A stretch of 64,000 nucleotides of DNA from Natronosalvus vescus (GCF_023973145.1 NZ_CP099546.1:992001-1056000); one strand, 5' to 3'. Shown: positions 1-8,418, counted from the first letter of the stretch. The notes: generated by a model from the letters alone, not told the origin. Made by a program: numbers and translations.

Positions 1-475
1 CCGTCGCCTCGGCGAGGAGGGCGACGGCTTCATCCACGCGCTGAAGACGCTCAACGGCGGCCGCATCACCATCGCCGCCCGCGGCGTCGGCATCGCTCGA
101 GCGGCCTTCGACGAGGCTCGCTCCTACGCCACCGAGCGCGAACAGTTCGGTCAGCCGATCGGGGACTTCCAGGCGATCAAGCACAAGATCGCCGACATGG
201 ACACGAAGATCCAGGCCGCGAAGCTGTTGATGCACAACGCTGCCGACAACAAGATCCGGGGCGAGGACTACATCACCGAGGCCGCCCAGGCGAAACTCTA
301 CGCCAGCGAAGTCTCCCGCGAGGTCGCAAACGAGGGCATCCAGATCCACGGCGGCTACGGCTACACGAAGGACTTCCCGGCCGAGCGCTTCTACCGCGAC
401 GCCAAACTCAACGAGATCTACGAGGGTACGAGCGAGATTCTGCGGAATACGATCGGCGATCGCCTGCTCGACTGA
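1..475 (+). CDS. acyl-CoA dehydrogenase, C-terminal part (5' end outside window)
   Basis: The frame is open from base 2 to the TGA at 473-475, giving about 157 residues. It reads as the C-terminal helical domain of a FAD-dependent acyl-CoA dehydrogenase, the enzyme that forms the alpha-beta double bond of acyl-CoA in beta-oxidation. Visible family signatures are RxQFGxPIGDFQ, the QIHGGYGYTKDFP stretch, and the ending IYEGTSEILRNTI. The Glu of YEGTSEI matches the usual catalytic base position of the family. No defect is seen in the visible part. Substrate chain length cannot be read from this fragment. Confidence 0.93.
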   Translation, partial: RRLGEEGDGFIHALKTLNGGRITIAARGVGIARAAFDEARSYATEREQFGQPIGDFQAIKHKIADMDTKIQAAKLLMHNAADNKIRGEDYITEAAQAKLYASEVSREVANEGIQIHGGYGYTKDFPAERFYRDAKLNEIYEGTSEILRNTIGDRLLD

Positions 476-534
476 GCGGCTCCGTGAACTTGCTTTCTGG
501 TCGGTGTCCTCGATATTCGTCTTCTCGAGACTCC

Positions 535-822
535 TTACTCAGCACCTTCCTCGAGACACTCCCGCACCCACGAGCCGTGTCCGCGGACACGGTCTTCGCC
601 GGCCTGGCTCAGCCGATAGACGTCGTGGAGACCCTGGACGTCCTTCTCGACGAACCCGGCCTTCACGAGCGCCGAGAGCGATCCATAGAACGCCTTCGGC
701 TCGATTCGCTCGTCGTAGTGGGACTCGAGGGCCGATTTGAGTTCTTGGCCGCGTGCCTCGTCCATCGCGGCGAGTAGAAAACAGATGTCGCGCCGTCGTC
801 CACTTTGCAGCCACCGTGTCAT
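535..822 (-). CDS. PadR-like winged-helix transcriptional regulator
   Basis: This 95-residue protein is a small winged-helix DNA-binding protein of the kind annotated PadR-like in haloarchaea. The pattern LLAAMDEARGQELKSAL, a recognition-helix region near AFYGSLSALVKAGFVEK, and a wing followed by YRLSQAGEDRV fit the PadR fold (helix-turn-helix, wing, then a TLTxxG-like segment). It is much shorter than full PadR proteins because the C-terminal dimer helix is reduced. It converges on the acyl-CoA dehydrogenase gene, with 59 bases between the stops. The ligand and target are unknown. A shadow frame on the plus strand at 484-777 was ignored. Confidence 0.75.
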   Translation of the reverse strand: MTRWLQSGRRRDICFLLAAMDEARGQELKSALESHYDERIEPKAFYGSLSALVKAGFVEKDVQGLHDVYRLSQAGEDRVRGHGSWVRECLEEGAE

Positions 823-1034
823 GGGTCGTGATTCGGCCGTCGAGGCTACAGTCGTTTCGGTCGCCTCCTGAGCGAGAGACTGAGGTTTGTAGTAACAACT
901 GAAACGGTTTTACACTGATCGCCGACACGTCTGGCGATCGGGTGTACAATGACGTGCAGTGGCTACTATACAGTCGAGATGGCCGTCCTCGCGCTCCATT
1001 GGTCTCAATGTGAGTCTTTGAGAATTGGATCTTC

Positions 1035-1042
1035 TATTTATA
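1035..1042 (+). promoter_or_regulatory. TATA box for the HalOD1 gene
   Basis: The sequence tatttata ends 25 bases before the ATG at 1067, the spacing expected of a leaderless haloarchaeal transcript. This favours 1067 over the in-frame upstream GTG/ATG candidates from 1025. Confidence 0.6.
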
Positions 1043-1066
1043 TGGATCGCAGACTTCGTTACCTCC

Positions 1067-1339
1067 ATGAACACCACAGCGACTACCACGATCTCAACTG
1101 TCTCTTCGGACAACCCTGACGAGGTCATCGAAAGCGTTGTCACCGCTGTCGCAGACGCAGCAGGTGTCTCTCCACTGCAGTTACCACCGCTGCTGAATGC
1201 GGTCGACCCCGATGCGCTGGATCGGATCGTTCGAACTGGCAGCCATGATCTGACTGTCGAGTTTACCTACCACGGGTATCGAGTACGTGTTTCCGGTGAC
1301 GGGTACGTCACTGTAAGGGCGCTCGATGACGGGCAGTAG
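1067..1339 (+). CDS. HalOD1 (halobacterial output domain 1) protein
   Basis: This 90-residue protein consists of one HalOD1 domain. The diagnostic pattern is visible: VVTAVADAAGVSPLQLPPLL, then DPDALDRIV, then VEFTYHGYRVRVSGDGYVTV. HalOD1 domains occur alone or at the C-terminus of haloarchaeal signalling proteins and are thought to be output modules. The start at 1067 is chosen because a TATA box lies 25 bases upstream. It is transcribed towards the large repeat-protein gene, which ends 122 bases beyond it on the other strand. No partner kinase or receiver lies nearby. Confidence 0.85.
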   Translation: MNTTATTTISTVSSDNPDEVIESVVTAVADAAGVSPLQLPPLLNAVDPDALDRIVRTGSHDLTVEFTYHGYRVRVSGDGYVTVRALDDGQ

Positions 1340-1461
1340 AGTGCGGATTTTTGTACCAACTGTGGCATAGAATATGCGTCACCAGCTCCCCCACCTATCG
1401 TCGACCAACACGAGTGGTTTCTCCATCGGTTCGAATCCACAATTCTCCGGTGTGACCGGTA

Positions 1462-4400
1462 TCAGTGCACGATTCCGGTCGCCGGCTGTGCCCGGGCATC
1501 CTGCTGATCGCCCACCGGTTCGGCCACTTCGACGGCTGTCGACGCCTGGGTGTCGGCCGTACGGACGGTGACCTCGAGGTCGCCGACGTCGTCCGGCCCG
1601 GTCTGGACGGTAACGACGAGTGTCGCCGTTTCGCCGGGGGACAGGGACACGACGTCGGTCGCGGCGTCGGCGAAGTCTCCAACGTCGAAAACGACCTCGC
1701 CCTCGCCGGCCGCCTCACCAGTGTTCGTCACGTCCGCGACGATGTCGAACGACGCGCCCGCCTCGACGGTCGCTGGCGCGTCGATGCCCGTCACTTCGAA
1801 CGCCGGTTCTCCTGGTTCATCGACGGTGATCGTCACCGAATCGCTCCCCGCTTCTGGAGCGGCCACGTCCGGATCGGCGATTCGAACCGTCAGGTCGATG
1901 ATTCCGACGACGTCCTGTGGAGGATCGACGGTCATCGTGAGCGTCGTCGCTTCGCCGGGCCCGAGCGAGACGTCCTCGGTCACAGCTGCCTCTTGCGGGC
2001 CGACGTCGAGAACCACGGGGCTCTCGCCGCTTCCGGCACCCAGGTTCTCCACGTCGACGACGAGTTCGATCGGTTGATCGGGTTCGACGGTTTCTCGAGC
2101 GTCGACGATCGAAACGGCGAACGCCGGAGCCAACGTGAGTTCGGCTCCGTCGGCAACTGGGTCACCGTTCGCGTCTAGATAGGGGCCGTCGTGGACGCCC
2201 ACTGCATCGAGGCTTTCGAAGGCGAACTGCTCGTCACCGGTCAGGTCGCGATGGACGACCGCGACGAGCGTTCGATCCTCGTCGATCGGTTCCTCGAGCG
2301 CCACGGTCACGTCTTCGTGCGATCCGGGCTCGAGGTAGTCGGAGACGCCGAGGACTGACTCGTCCTCGATTGGGGCGTCCGCCTCGTAGAGGGCGACGAA
2401 GCCGCCTTCCGAGAGGGTCACGTCATCGATAGTTGCGTTCGTCCCATCTGACTCCTGGTCGACGAACGTCAGTTCGGCGGTCGGTCGCTCGCCGAAGCCC
2501 AGTTCCTGACAGTCCTCGATAGTCGCGGGGTTCGGATTCTCGAGCACGTTCTCGTCGCCCGCCTCGAGTTCGTCCGGCTGCTCCCCAGTCTGGGAGAGGT
2601 GGACGAACTCGACGTAGTGAGTGAACTCGCTGTACGGGTAGAGATCGGTCGTCGAGAGCACCGTCCCGTCCTCGATCGGCTCGTCGACCGTCTCGGCGAG
2701 GTCGTCGTCCGTGAGGAGCGTCGGGGTGTCGACCCATGGGCCCTCCAGGTGCGAGATTTGCAGGGAAAGCCCTTCGAACGCGGTGGCATCTTGAATCTCG
2801 ATCGTCGTACAGTCGAGGAACGTCACCGGTGTGTCGACAGTGTACTCGATCCCGCTCACCGCTATTTCCGCGTCGTCCTCGGCGGCTCTGACGGCAATCT
2901 CGATTTCCGCGTCCTCTTCGAGCGACGGATCGAGGTCGAGCGTCAGGTTCTCGACCGACTCGTCGGCTTCGAACGCGTCGCTCCGAACGGTTTCGTCGTC
3001 GTAGTGCGCCTCGAGGTAGTACTCGACGTTCGCGGTGGCCCGGTCGACGGTTACCGTTTCGCCGTCGCCACTCTGGTCGGCGACCTCGAGTTCGGCGGTC
3101 GGATCGAGGATTTCATCAATTTCGTCTTCGTCTTCAATCTCTACCTCATCATCGACTTCGTCCTCGTCACCGACCTCGACCTCGTACTCGACCGTTGCGG
3201 TCGATAGCGCTTCACCGTCTTCGGCGGCGCGGATCGACACGTCAACGTTCGCGTCTTCCTCGAGCGGGGTTTCGAGGTCGAGCGTGAGGCTGGTGGTCGT
3301 CGCGTTCGCCTCGAAGCGTTCGCTCTGGACGATCTGATCGTCGGCTCGCGCCTCGACGTAAAACTCGACGTTGGCCGTGGCGTTTTCGATCGTCAGCGAT
3401 TCTCCGTCGCCGGTTAGATCGTCGATGTCGAGGGTTGCAGTGCGCTCCTCGACGACCGTCACGTCGAACGACGCCGCTATCGGCTCGCCACCCGCTCGGA
3501 CGTACTGGGGATTCTGGTCGCCGTCGGTATCGACGGAGTCGAACTGTCCGTCGCCGTCGGCGTCCTGGTATGGAACGGCAAACAGCGTGTGCGAGCCGGC
3601 CTCGAGCGCGTCGGTCTCGAACTCGGTTCCGGGGACGTCAGCGAACAGCGTAACGGTGACCGAGTCGTGTTCTCCCGGTTCGAGGTAGTCTGAGACGCCG
3701 ATCACGCTATCGACGCGCTCCCCCTCGAGCCAGCCGGCGTCGTGAATCGCGACAAATCCGCCCTCCGAAAGGGTCACGTCGTCGATCGTGACCGTTTCGC
3801 CGTCGATGGTCTGGTCGGCGGTTCGCACCGTTGCGTCGCCGTCGATGGGTTCTTCCTCGGCCGTTCGATCGACCGCGTGCACAGAGGCTCGCTCGCGAAC
3901 CTCGGCTTCGCCCTCGAGGCCGTCCGCGGCCGATTGCCGGACGGTGTCTGCAGCGGTGTTCTCGGTGATCCGTTGCACCTGTTCGACGGTGACCCGCTGG
4001 TTCTGCACCGCGGTCGCGACCGCTGCACACGTCGCTTCGGCGGCCATCTGTATCTGTACGACCGTCACGCGCTGTTCCTGCGTAACCGACAGTGCGCCCT
4101 TCGACGCGCCACGGGCGATCGTCTGCACCTGGTGTACGTTCACGGTCTGGGACTGCTTGACCGCACCCGTTCCGGCCCCTCTCGAGGCCGCCTGGATCTG
4201 CGTCACGTCGACCACCTGGTGCTGGACAGCCGACTCGACGGCACCTGTCGCGGCACCACGAGCGGCGTACTGCACCTGCGTCACGTGAACCGCCTGTATC
4301 TGGACGAGCGACCCCGTCGCCGCACCGACGGCCGCCGCCTGTATCTGCTCGATCGTCGCCTCCTGGCTCTGGTAGATCGCACCCGTCGCGGCACCGAGAG

Positions 4401-5466
4401 CGGCCTTCTGAATTTGTGTGATCGTTACCTGCTGAATCTGTGTGATCGACAGCGCGCCCTTTCCGGCACCGCGTGCGGCGACCTGCGTCTGTTCGACGGT
4501 CACCTGCTGTTTCTGCACGAGCGCCCCTTCGGCGGCACCCATCGCGGCCGTCTGTACTTGCTTGATCGTCACGTGTTGTTGCTGTTCGACGGTGACGGTC
4601 TGCCGTTGTTCGACCACACCGTCGAGTACACCGGAAGCCGCGCCAGCGGCCGCGTGTTGCACCTGTTCGACGGTTATCTCCTGGTGCTGGGCGACGTGGT
4701 GCTGGGGCGCGTGCTTCTGTTTCTTCGCGCCTTCGAGCGCGCCGTGGGCTGCACCCTGGCTCGCTTCCTGGATGGTACCGACGTGGCCGATTCCCTTCTT
4801 CCCGGCCTCGTGTGCTGCACCACCAGCGGCACCGCGAGCGGCGTGCTGGATCTGTTCGACCGTTACTTCCTGGTGTTGGTCGAGCGCCCCGTGACTTGCC
4901 CCCCACGCCGCGTTCTGTAGTTGCGTGACGTTCGCCGTCTGGTGCTGGCTCAACGCGCCGGACGTACTGCCGATCACGGCGGACTGGAACTGGGTCTCCG
5001 TGACCGTCTGGTGCTGGAGCAACGCGCCGTGTACCGCTCCCGTTGCGGCATGTTGCACCTGCTCGACGGTAGCCTCCTGATGCTGTTCGACGGCCTCGGA
5101 GGCGGCCGATTTTGCGGCCAGTCGTTGCTCTTGAGTGACGTTGATGCCCTGTTCCTGGGCGAGTTCGATTCCCTTCTCCGCACCCTCCTCCGCCGCCTCG
5201 TGTTTGGACTGTGGAGTGTCATCGTCGTCTTGGGATGGCGACTGCCCGGATTCGTCACCGAACTCGACGAGTTCGATGTTGGTGTCGTTCTCGGCTGCTG
5301 CCACGGTAGCACCCGACCCACTCGCACCGGCCGCGGCCGATTCCTGCTGGTTCCCTTCGGTCACGATGTCGCCAATCGATCCACTATCGACCGACAGTCC
5401 GGCGGCGCTGACGATCAACCCACCGGCGACCACGCCGACCAGAAGTACAATCAGAACCCCTCTCAT
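1462..5466 (-). CDS. large exported protein with a 23-residue Gln/Ala repeat, DUF7282-like and CARDB-like domains
   Basis: The 1334-residue product starts with a hydrophobic Sec-type signal or anchor (residues 1-23, MRGVLIVLLVGVVAGG...). Residues about 86-512 are roughly 15 copies of a 23-residue repeat of the form xQxVTVEQ(I/V)QxAAxGAAxGALxQ. Two segments with GETVTIDDVTLSEGGFVA followed by GVSDYLEPG (about 547-640 and 1005-1100) match the haloarchaeal DUF7282 type. An acidic Asp/Glu linker sits near residue 770. The C-terminus holds two CARDB-like beta domains (about 1119 and 1222 onward). No PGF-CTERM sorting signal is visible. It is probably cell-surface or secreted; its function is unknown. 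It stands alone between convergent and non-coding neighbours. Confidence 0.9.
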   Translation of the reverse strand: MRGVLIVLLVGVVAGGLIVSAAGLSVDSGSIGDIVTEGNQQESAAAGASGSGATVAAAENDTNIELVEFGDESGQSPSQDDDDTPQSKHEAAEEGAEKGIELAQEQGINVTQEQRLAAKSAASEAVEQHQEATVEQVQHAATGAVHGALLQHQTVTETQFQSAVIGSTSGALSQHQTANVTQLQNAAWGASHGALDQHQEVTVEQIQHAARGAAGGAAHEAGKKGIGHVGTIQEASQGAAHGALEGAKKQKHAPQHHVAQHQEITVEQVQHAAAGAASGVLDGVVEQRQTVTVEQQQHVTIKQVQTAAMGAAEGALVQKQQVTVEQTQVAARGAGKGALSITQIQQVTITQIQKAALGAATGAIYQSQEATIEQIQAAAVGAATGSLVQIQAVHVTQVQYAARGAATGAVESAVQHQVVDVTQIQAASRGAGTGAVKQSQTVNVHQVQTIARGASKGALSVTQEQRVTVVQIQMAAEATCAAVATAVQNQRVTVEQVQRITENTAADTVRQSAADGLEGEAEVRERASVHAVDRTAEEEPIDGDATVRTADQTIDGETVTIDDVTLSEGGFVAIHDAGWLEGERVDSVIGVSDYLEPGEHDSVTVTLFADVPGTEFETDALEAGSHTLFAVPYQDADGDGQFDSVDTDGDQNPQYVRAGGEPIAASFDVTVVEERTATLDIDDLTGDGESLTIENATANVEFYVEARADDQIVQSERFEANATTTSLTLDLETPLEEDANVDVSIRAAEDGEALSTATVEYEVEVGDEDEVDDEVEIEDEDEIDEILDPTAELEVADQSGDGETVTVDRATANVEYYLEAHYDDETVRSDAFEADESVENLTLDLDPSLEEDAEIEIAVRAAEDDAEIAVSGIEYTVDTPVTFLDCTTIEIQDATAFEGLSLQISHLEGPWVDTPTLLTDDDLAETVDEPIEDGTVLSTTDLYPYSEFTHYVEFVHLSQTGEQPDELEAGDENVLENPNPATIEDCQELGFGERPTAELTFVDQESDGTNATIDDVTLSEGGFVALYEADAPIEDESVLGVSDYLEPGSHEDVTVALEEPIDEDRTLVAVVHRDLTGDEQFAFESLDAVGVHDGPYLDANGDPVADGAELTLAPAFAVSIVDARETVEPDQPIELVVDVENLGAGSGESPVVLDVGPQEAAVTEDVSLGPGEATTLTMTVDPPQDVVGIIDLTVRIADPDVAAPEAGSDSVTITVDEPGEPAFEVTGIDAPATVEAGASFDIVADVTNTGEAAGEGEVVFDVGDFADAATDVVSLSPGETATLVVTVQTGPDDVGDLEVTVRTADTQASTAVEVAEPVGDQQDARAQPATGIVH
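3930..5210 (-). repeat. coding repeat array, 69-bp unit (23 residues)
   Basis: This stretch inside the 1334-residue protein gene encodes about 15 units with the core VTVEQIQxAAxGAAxGAL. Some units carry short insertions, such as the GKKGIG and KKQKHAPQHH segments around residues 222-260. Gln is fixed at several spaced positions and Gly/Ala at others, so selection acts on the protein. The DNA copies have diverged at many synonymous positions. Confidence 0.9.
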
Positions 5467-6013
5467 CGGTCGACGGAGCCCCTACATCCTGCGTGGAACG
5501 CCGACTCGAGCGTGGTTGTTAGATCGATTGGTAGGTCGAGCGTGGTTGGTACGCATTTTCCGGTGTCCGTACGCGGTCGCGGTGAGTTGCTCCAGCCGGT
5601 TGGGGAACGCAGAATCATCGACTGAACAGGTCGTCGCGGCGGTATAAACGGATCCTACCGTTCGCTCCCGTTCCAGTCGGTAACCGTCTTTTCCGTTACA
5701 CCTGGGCGACGGGATGGGTACGCTCGTCCTATCAGGGGTCACAAACTCGAGTCTGCAGCGCTGAGTAGGCGAAGCGCGAGTTCCGAGCGACGTCCACCGA
5801 ATCTGGAACGTCTCGCCGAGTAATGTCGAATTTCGAACAACGTAATTCTGCGTGGTCGGCGGGACGGACACCGTACGGTGTCGACGACCGTACCTCGAGG
5901 ACGCGACCAGTCGAGTCCGGATATGCGTTCGTTGTCGTCGAAGGAGATTCGAACTGATTTCGCTCTCGAAACGTGAATACGAGCACTACGGACTACGGAC
6001 AACGGAATACGGA
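5467..6013. other. gene-free stretch upstream of the repeat-protein gene
   Basis: About 550 bases with only shadow-type reading frames. No clear TATA box lies within 40 bases of the ATG at 5466. Near 5985-6015 there are short direct repeats of tacggactac. I see no RNA gene or recognisable gene remnant. Confidence 0.5.
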
Positions 6014-6481
6014 CTACAGCGGATCACCGCGGACGAACAAGCCGGCGTCGTCGGTTTCCCGGTTCTCGGCGTAGAAGTCGTGGTACTCCATGAGTTGAAA
6101 GAGCGTGCCCGTCGGGTTCGAGGGCGAGACGAACACCTCCGTCCAGTCGTCGTAAGTCTGGTAGTCGACCGTTCGGTAGCCGACCTCCGAAAGCACTTCT
6201 ACTGCCCCGTCGATGTCCGCCACTTCGAGCGTCACGTGATGAAGACCGGGCCCCTGCTGACCGAGAAACCGGGTGAGAAACGACTCGGTACCCTCGAGTG
6301 GAGCGATGAGTTCGAGCCGGGAGGCGTCCCCGAACCGGTACGTCGCCTACGTGAACTTCTGGTCGGTGACTTCCTCGTGGACTTTTTCGGCACCGAAGGC
6401 GAGGAGCTGTCCCTCGGCCTCGTCGATGGCGTCGACGGCGATACCGATGTGGTCGATGCGCATGGCAGGTGGCTCGCTCAT
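6014..6481 (-). pseudogene. VOC-family (methylmalonyl-CoA epimerase-like) protein interrupted by an in-frame TAG
   Basis: The start MSEPPAMRIDHIGIAVDAI at 6481 (or the inner ATG at 6463) leads to EEVTDQKFT. A TAG at 6347-6349 follows, and the same frame then continues as YRFGDASRLELIAPLEG, GPGLHHVTLEVADID and TLFQLMEY, ending at 6014. Joined together, this is one complete vicinal-oxygen-chelate domain of about 155 codons, and the H, H and E metal-ligand positions of the epimerase family appear to be kept. A single base substitution would explain the break. A methylmalonyl-CoA mutase gene is in this window at 57 kb, so a functional relation is possible but not shown. Confidence 0.8.
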
Positions 6482-6487
6482 GAGTGA

Positions 6488-6682
6488 GGAGACGGATGGG
6501 GTGACAGTAATTCTAGGGTCGCCCTCGAGTTCGACAAAAGGCTCACCAGACTGATGATCGATCGAAGAAACCAAAACCAGGAACTCTTCCAGAAATTCAT
6601 GGACAACGACGAGGTGCAGGACATCATCACAGAACACCTTCGGAAGGCCGTTTACGAAGCGAGTCAAGAAACAGAGGCCTGA
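6488..6682 (+). pseudogene. possible C-terminal remnant of a large protein (type I restriction R-subunit-like tail)
   Basis: An open stretch of 64 codons without a good start encodes RVALEFDKRLTRLMIDRRN and then a charged helical tail ending ASQETEA. The codon use looks like real coding sequence. The helix resembles C-termini of large helicase or restriction R subunits, where a Asn-rich ELxxxF segment precedes the end, but this is only a resemblance. The nearest ATG is at 6554 (42 codons). No upstream domain is present, so it would be a fragment left by a deletion. It abuts the broken VOC gene. Confidence 0.3.
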
Positions 6683-6903
6683 GTCAGCCACGCTATTTCA
6701 GAAGATAATTTCTCGCGTCCGTTTGCTTGCTCGTTTTTGCGCTCTCGCTTCCTAACGACCGAACACCACGCTTGACGATTCGGACTAACAGAAGAGTACA
6801 AAAAGAACCCGCGGATACTGAAGCCTCCTCGAGATCCGACTCACCGTTCGCAACATCCATTGTGCACTACTCACGGCTGCCAGGATTCAAAACTCCAAGT
6901 TAG

Positions 6904-7006
6904 TAGTCCCGGGCGGATTCGAACCGCCGTCAATGGCTTTCTCTCGTACCAGCCGAAACTGTGTACGTCCAAAGGCCATTATGATTGGCCACTACACCAC
7001 GGGACT
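6904..7006 (-). tRNA. tRNA-Gln (TTG) with a 30-base intron
   Basis: Read on the minus strand, the acceptor AGTCCCG (from 7006) pairs with CGGGACT, and the discriminator A is at 6904. The T-arm is GGCGG-TTCGAAT-CCGCC. The anticodon stem ATGGC pairs with GCCAT only if about 30 bases (6939-6968) are removed. The loop is then CTTTGGA with anticodon TTG. The intron sits after position 37, the usual archaeal site, and a GTAC/GTAC helix is present for a bulge-helix-bulge motif. Haloarchaea are known to carry introns in tRNA-Trp, elongator tRNA-Met and tRNA-Gln(UUG). CCA is not encoded. Confidence 0.92.
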
Positions 7007-7075
7007 GCGTACTCGAGTCCATCGATTCCGCGTGTCGATGGCTACATCCTGATAGTGGATGGGACAGTAATAGTG

Positions 7076-7824
7076 TTACCTTTTCCCGTCGGAACCGACC
7101 TCGAGCGTGCCCTCCTCTGCGAGCCGATGGCACGACCGACACAGCGACACGACGTTCTCGAGCGTGTGGGCCTCGATTGGCTCATCGAACCGCCTTACAG
7201 GGATAACGTGGTGAACGTCCGGGTTTCGTCCGAGGTCGTCTCGAGTACGTCCGCACGCTCGACATCGATAGTCGTCGCGTTCGAGGGCCTGTCGCCGTAT
7301 CGCCCACCACGACCGTCCGTACGCGATCGGGCCACCGGTCCACTGGTGATGATCCTCGCCGACGATGGTCGATGAAAGCCACTGTCCGTAACACGACAAT
7401 CACAGAACACACCGCGTTCGTTCGCCTCGAGTCGAGAGGAGTACACGGACAGTGTGGTGTCACACCAGCCACAGTCGACGGACACGCGCTCGCCCGGCTT
7501 CGAAGGGTTTTCCGGAAGCAACCCATCTGCCGCTTCGACACACGACGAACAGTACACACCGTCCTTGTTGGAGGGGTAGTACTCGAACGTCGTCCCACAG
7601 CACCGACAGGACGCCTCTTCGGTGGCGTCCCGCCAGTTTCCGTTGTTCGACCCGGCGTTCGGATTGCACTCGCTACAGTATCGTCGCCGGGACTTCGGAT
7701 CGTAGAACTCGAGCCCACACCCGGAACACGTCCGGTTCGGAAGCGGGTTACCGTGTACTTTCGTGTGGTGCTGGCGCATCCCCTGCTCGGTGGGGAACCG
7801 TTTTTCGCAGGTCGGACAGCGCAT
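7076..7824 (-). pseudogene. HNH endonuclease with zinc-finger N-terminus, frameshifted
   Basis: The 5' part (from the ATG at 7824) reads MRCPTCEKRFPTEQGMRQHHTKVHG, a C2H2-like finger, followed by three more CxxC pairs up to about GVFC. The frame then changes near 7385-7402, and the 3' part continues SCYGQWLSS, DYRCRACG, DVHHVIPV, LENVVSLCRSCH to the stop at 7076. Together they give a roughly 249-codon protein of the zinc-finger HNH type common in haloarchaea, where the core motif is HH...N...H flanked by two CxxC. A one-base deletion would explain the change. The gene has a good TATA box and ends 70 bases before the tRNA-Gln. Confidence 0.85.
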
Positions 7825-7847
7825 GCCGGCGGTGGCCGCCCGATCGG

Positions 7848-7854
7848 ATAAATA
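7848..7854 (-). promoter_or_regulatory. TATA box for the HNH endonuclease gene
   Basis: On the minus strand the sequence TATTTAT lies 24 bases before the ATG at 7824, which fits a leaderless transcript. Confidence 0.55.
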
Positions 7855-7891
7855 GTCGCGGCTGTTTCATACGGTCTGCTGTAGTCTCTTC

Positions 7892-7925
7892 CCGGTGATT
7901 GCCCTATCGAGTCGGCAATCACCGG
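7892..7925. terminator. perfect 12-bp inverted repeat downstream of the DtxR gene
   Basis: The arms ccggtgattgcc and ggcaatcaccgg are separated by 10 bases, 22 bases past the stop of the DtxR-type gene. No strong T-run follows on the minus strand, so it could be a transcript-end stem or an operator of the HNH gene. Confidence 0.45.
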
Positions 7926-7946
7926 AAAACGTTACAGTAAACCGAC

Positions 7947-8375
7947 TCACTCCGCCAGCGAACAGGCCTCGAGGTGTTCACAGCAGTCCGCCTCCGGGTC
8001 GAAACAGTCCGGGCACTCGCCCCGGCGGTCGATGATCGTGTCCAGCCGATCGGCGACGGTGTCGTCGATGACGCTCTCGAGGGCGCGGGCCTCGTCGCGG
8101 AACTCCTCGACCTCGAGGACGTTCGCGAGGAAGCGCTGGATGATGCAGTACGTCTGGAGGGCATCGTGTGCCCGCTCGAGGCCGTCGTCAGTAAGTTGTG
8201 CTCCCTTGTACTTTTCGTGCTCGACGAGCTCTCGTTCCTCGAGTTTGCCGATCATCTCGTTGACGCTCGCTGGACTCACCTCCAGTAGCTCCGCGAGGGT
8301 GCCCGTCGAGGCTGGGCCGTCTTCGAGGCGCTGTGCCAGATAGACTGCTTTCAGGTATTGGTCTGCCGTGTTCAT
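7947..8375 (-). CDS. DtxR/MntR-family metal-dependent transcriptional regulator
   Basis: This is a 142-residue protein. Residues 1-70 form the DtxR winged helix: QYLKAVYLAQRLEDGPASTGTLAELLEVSPASVNEMIGKL, then ELVEHEKYKGAQLTDDG. The dimerization and metal-binding domain follows (FRDEARALESVIDDTVADRLD). There is no SH3 domain, as in short MntR/SirR types. The tail is Cys-rich (CPDCFDPEADCCEHLEAC), typical of haloarchaeal members and a possible metal or redox site. The start at 8375 begins the conserved domain; upstream in-frame codons are not conserved-looking. It lies 43 bases downstream of a ferritin-like gene on the same strand, which suggests an iron or manganese regulatory unit. Confidence 0.9.
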   Translation of the reverse strand: MNTADQYLKAVYLAQRLEDGPASTGTLAELLEVSPASVNEMIGKLEERELVEHEKYKGAQLTDDGLERAHDALQTYCIIQRFLANVLEVEEFRDEARALESVIDDTVADRLDTIIDRRGECPDCFDPEADCCEHLEACSLAE

Positions 8376-8418
8376 CGATGTAGCCCCCCAGTCCGCGTTT
8401 GCCCTCCTGTCTGCTCGT

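Noticed and set aside
3742-4920. 392-codon frame on the plus strand across the repeat region
   Set aside because: It repeats because it is antisense to the coding repeat; its composition (Leu, Arg, Asp, His) is typical of shadow frames.
3930-5210. Possible CRISPR array because of the regular 69-bp period
   Set aside because: The whole period is coding, units differ by substitutions throughout, and there are no unique spacers or cas genes.
5482-5871. 129-codon minus-strand frame upstream of the repeat-protein gene
   Set aside because: Arg/Ser/Thr-rich shadow-type composition, no motif and no supporting promoter.
6347-6349. TAG read as pyrrolysine or another recoded amino acid
   Set aside because: Haloarchaea are not known to use pyrrolysine in general, no pyl genes are in the window, and VOC proteins have no such residue; a nonsense mutation is simpler.
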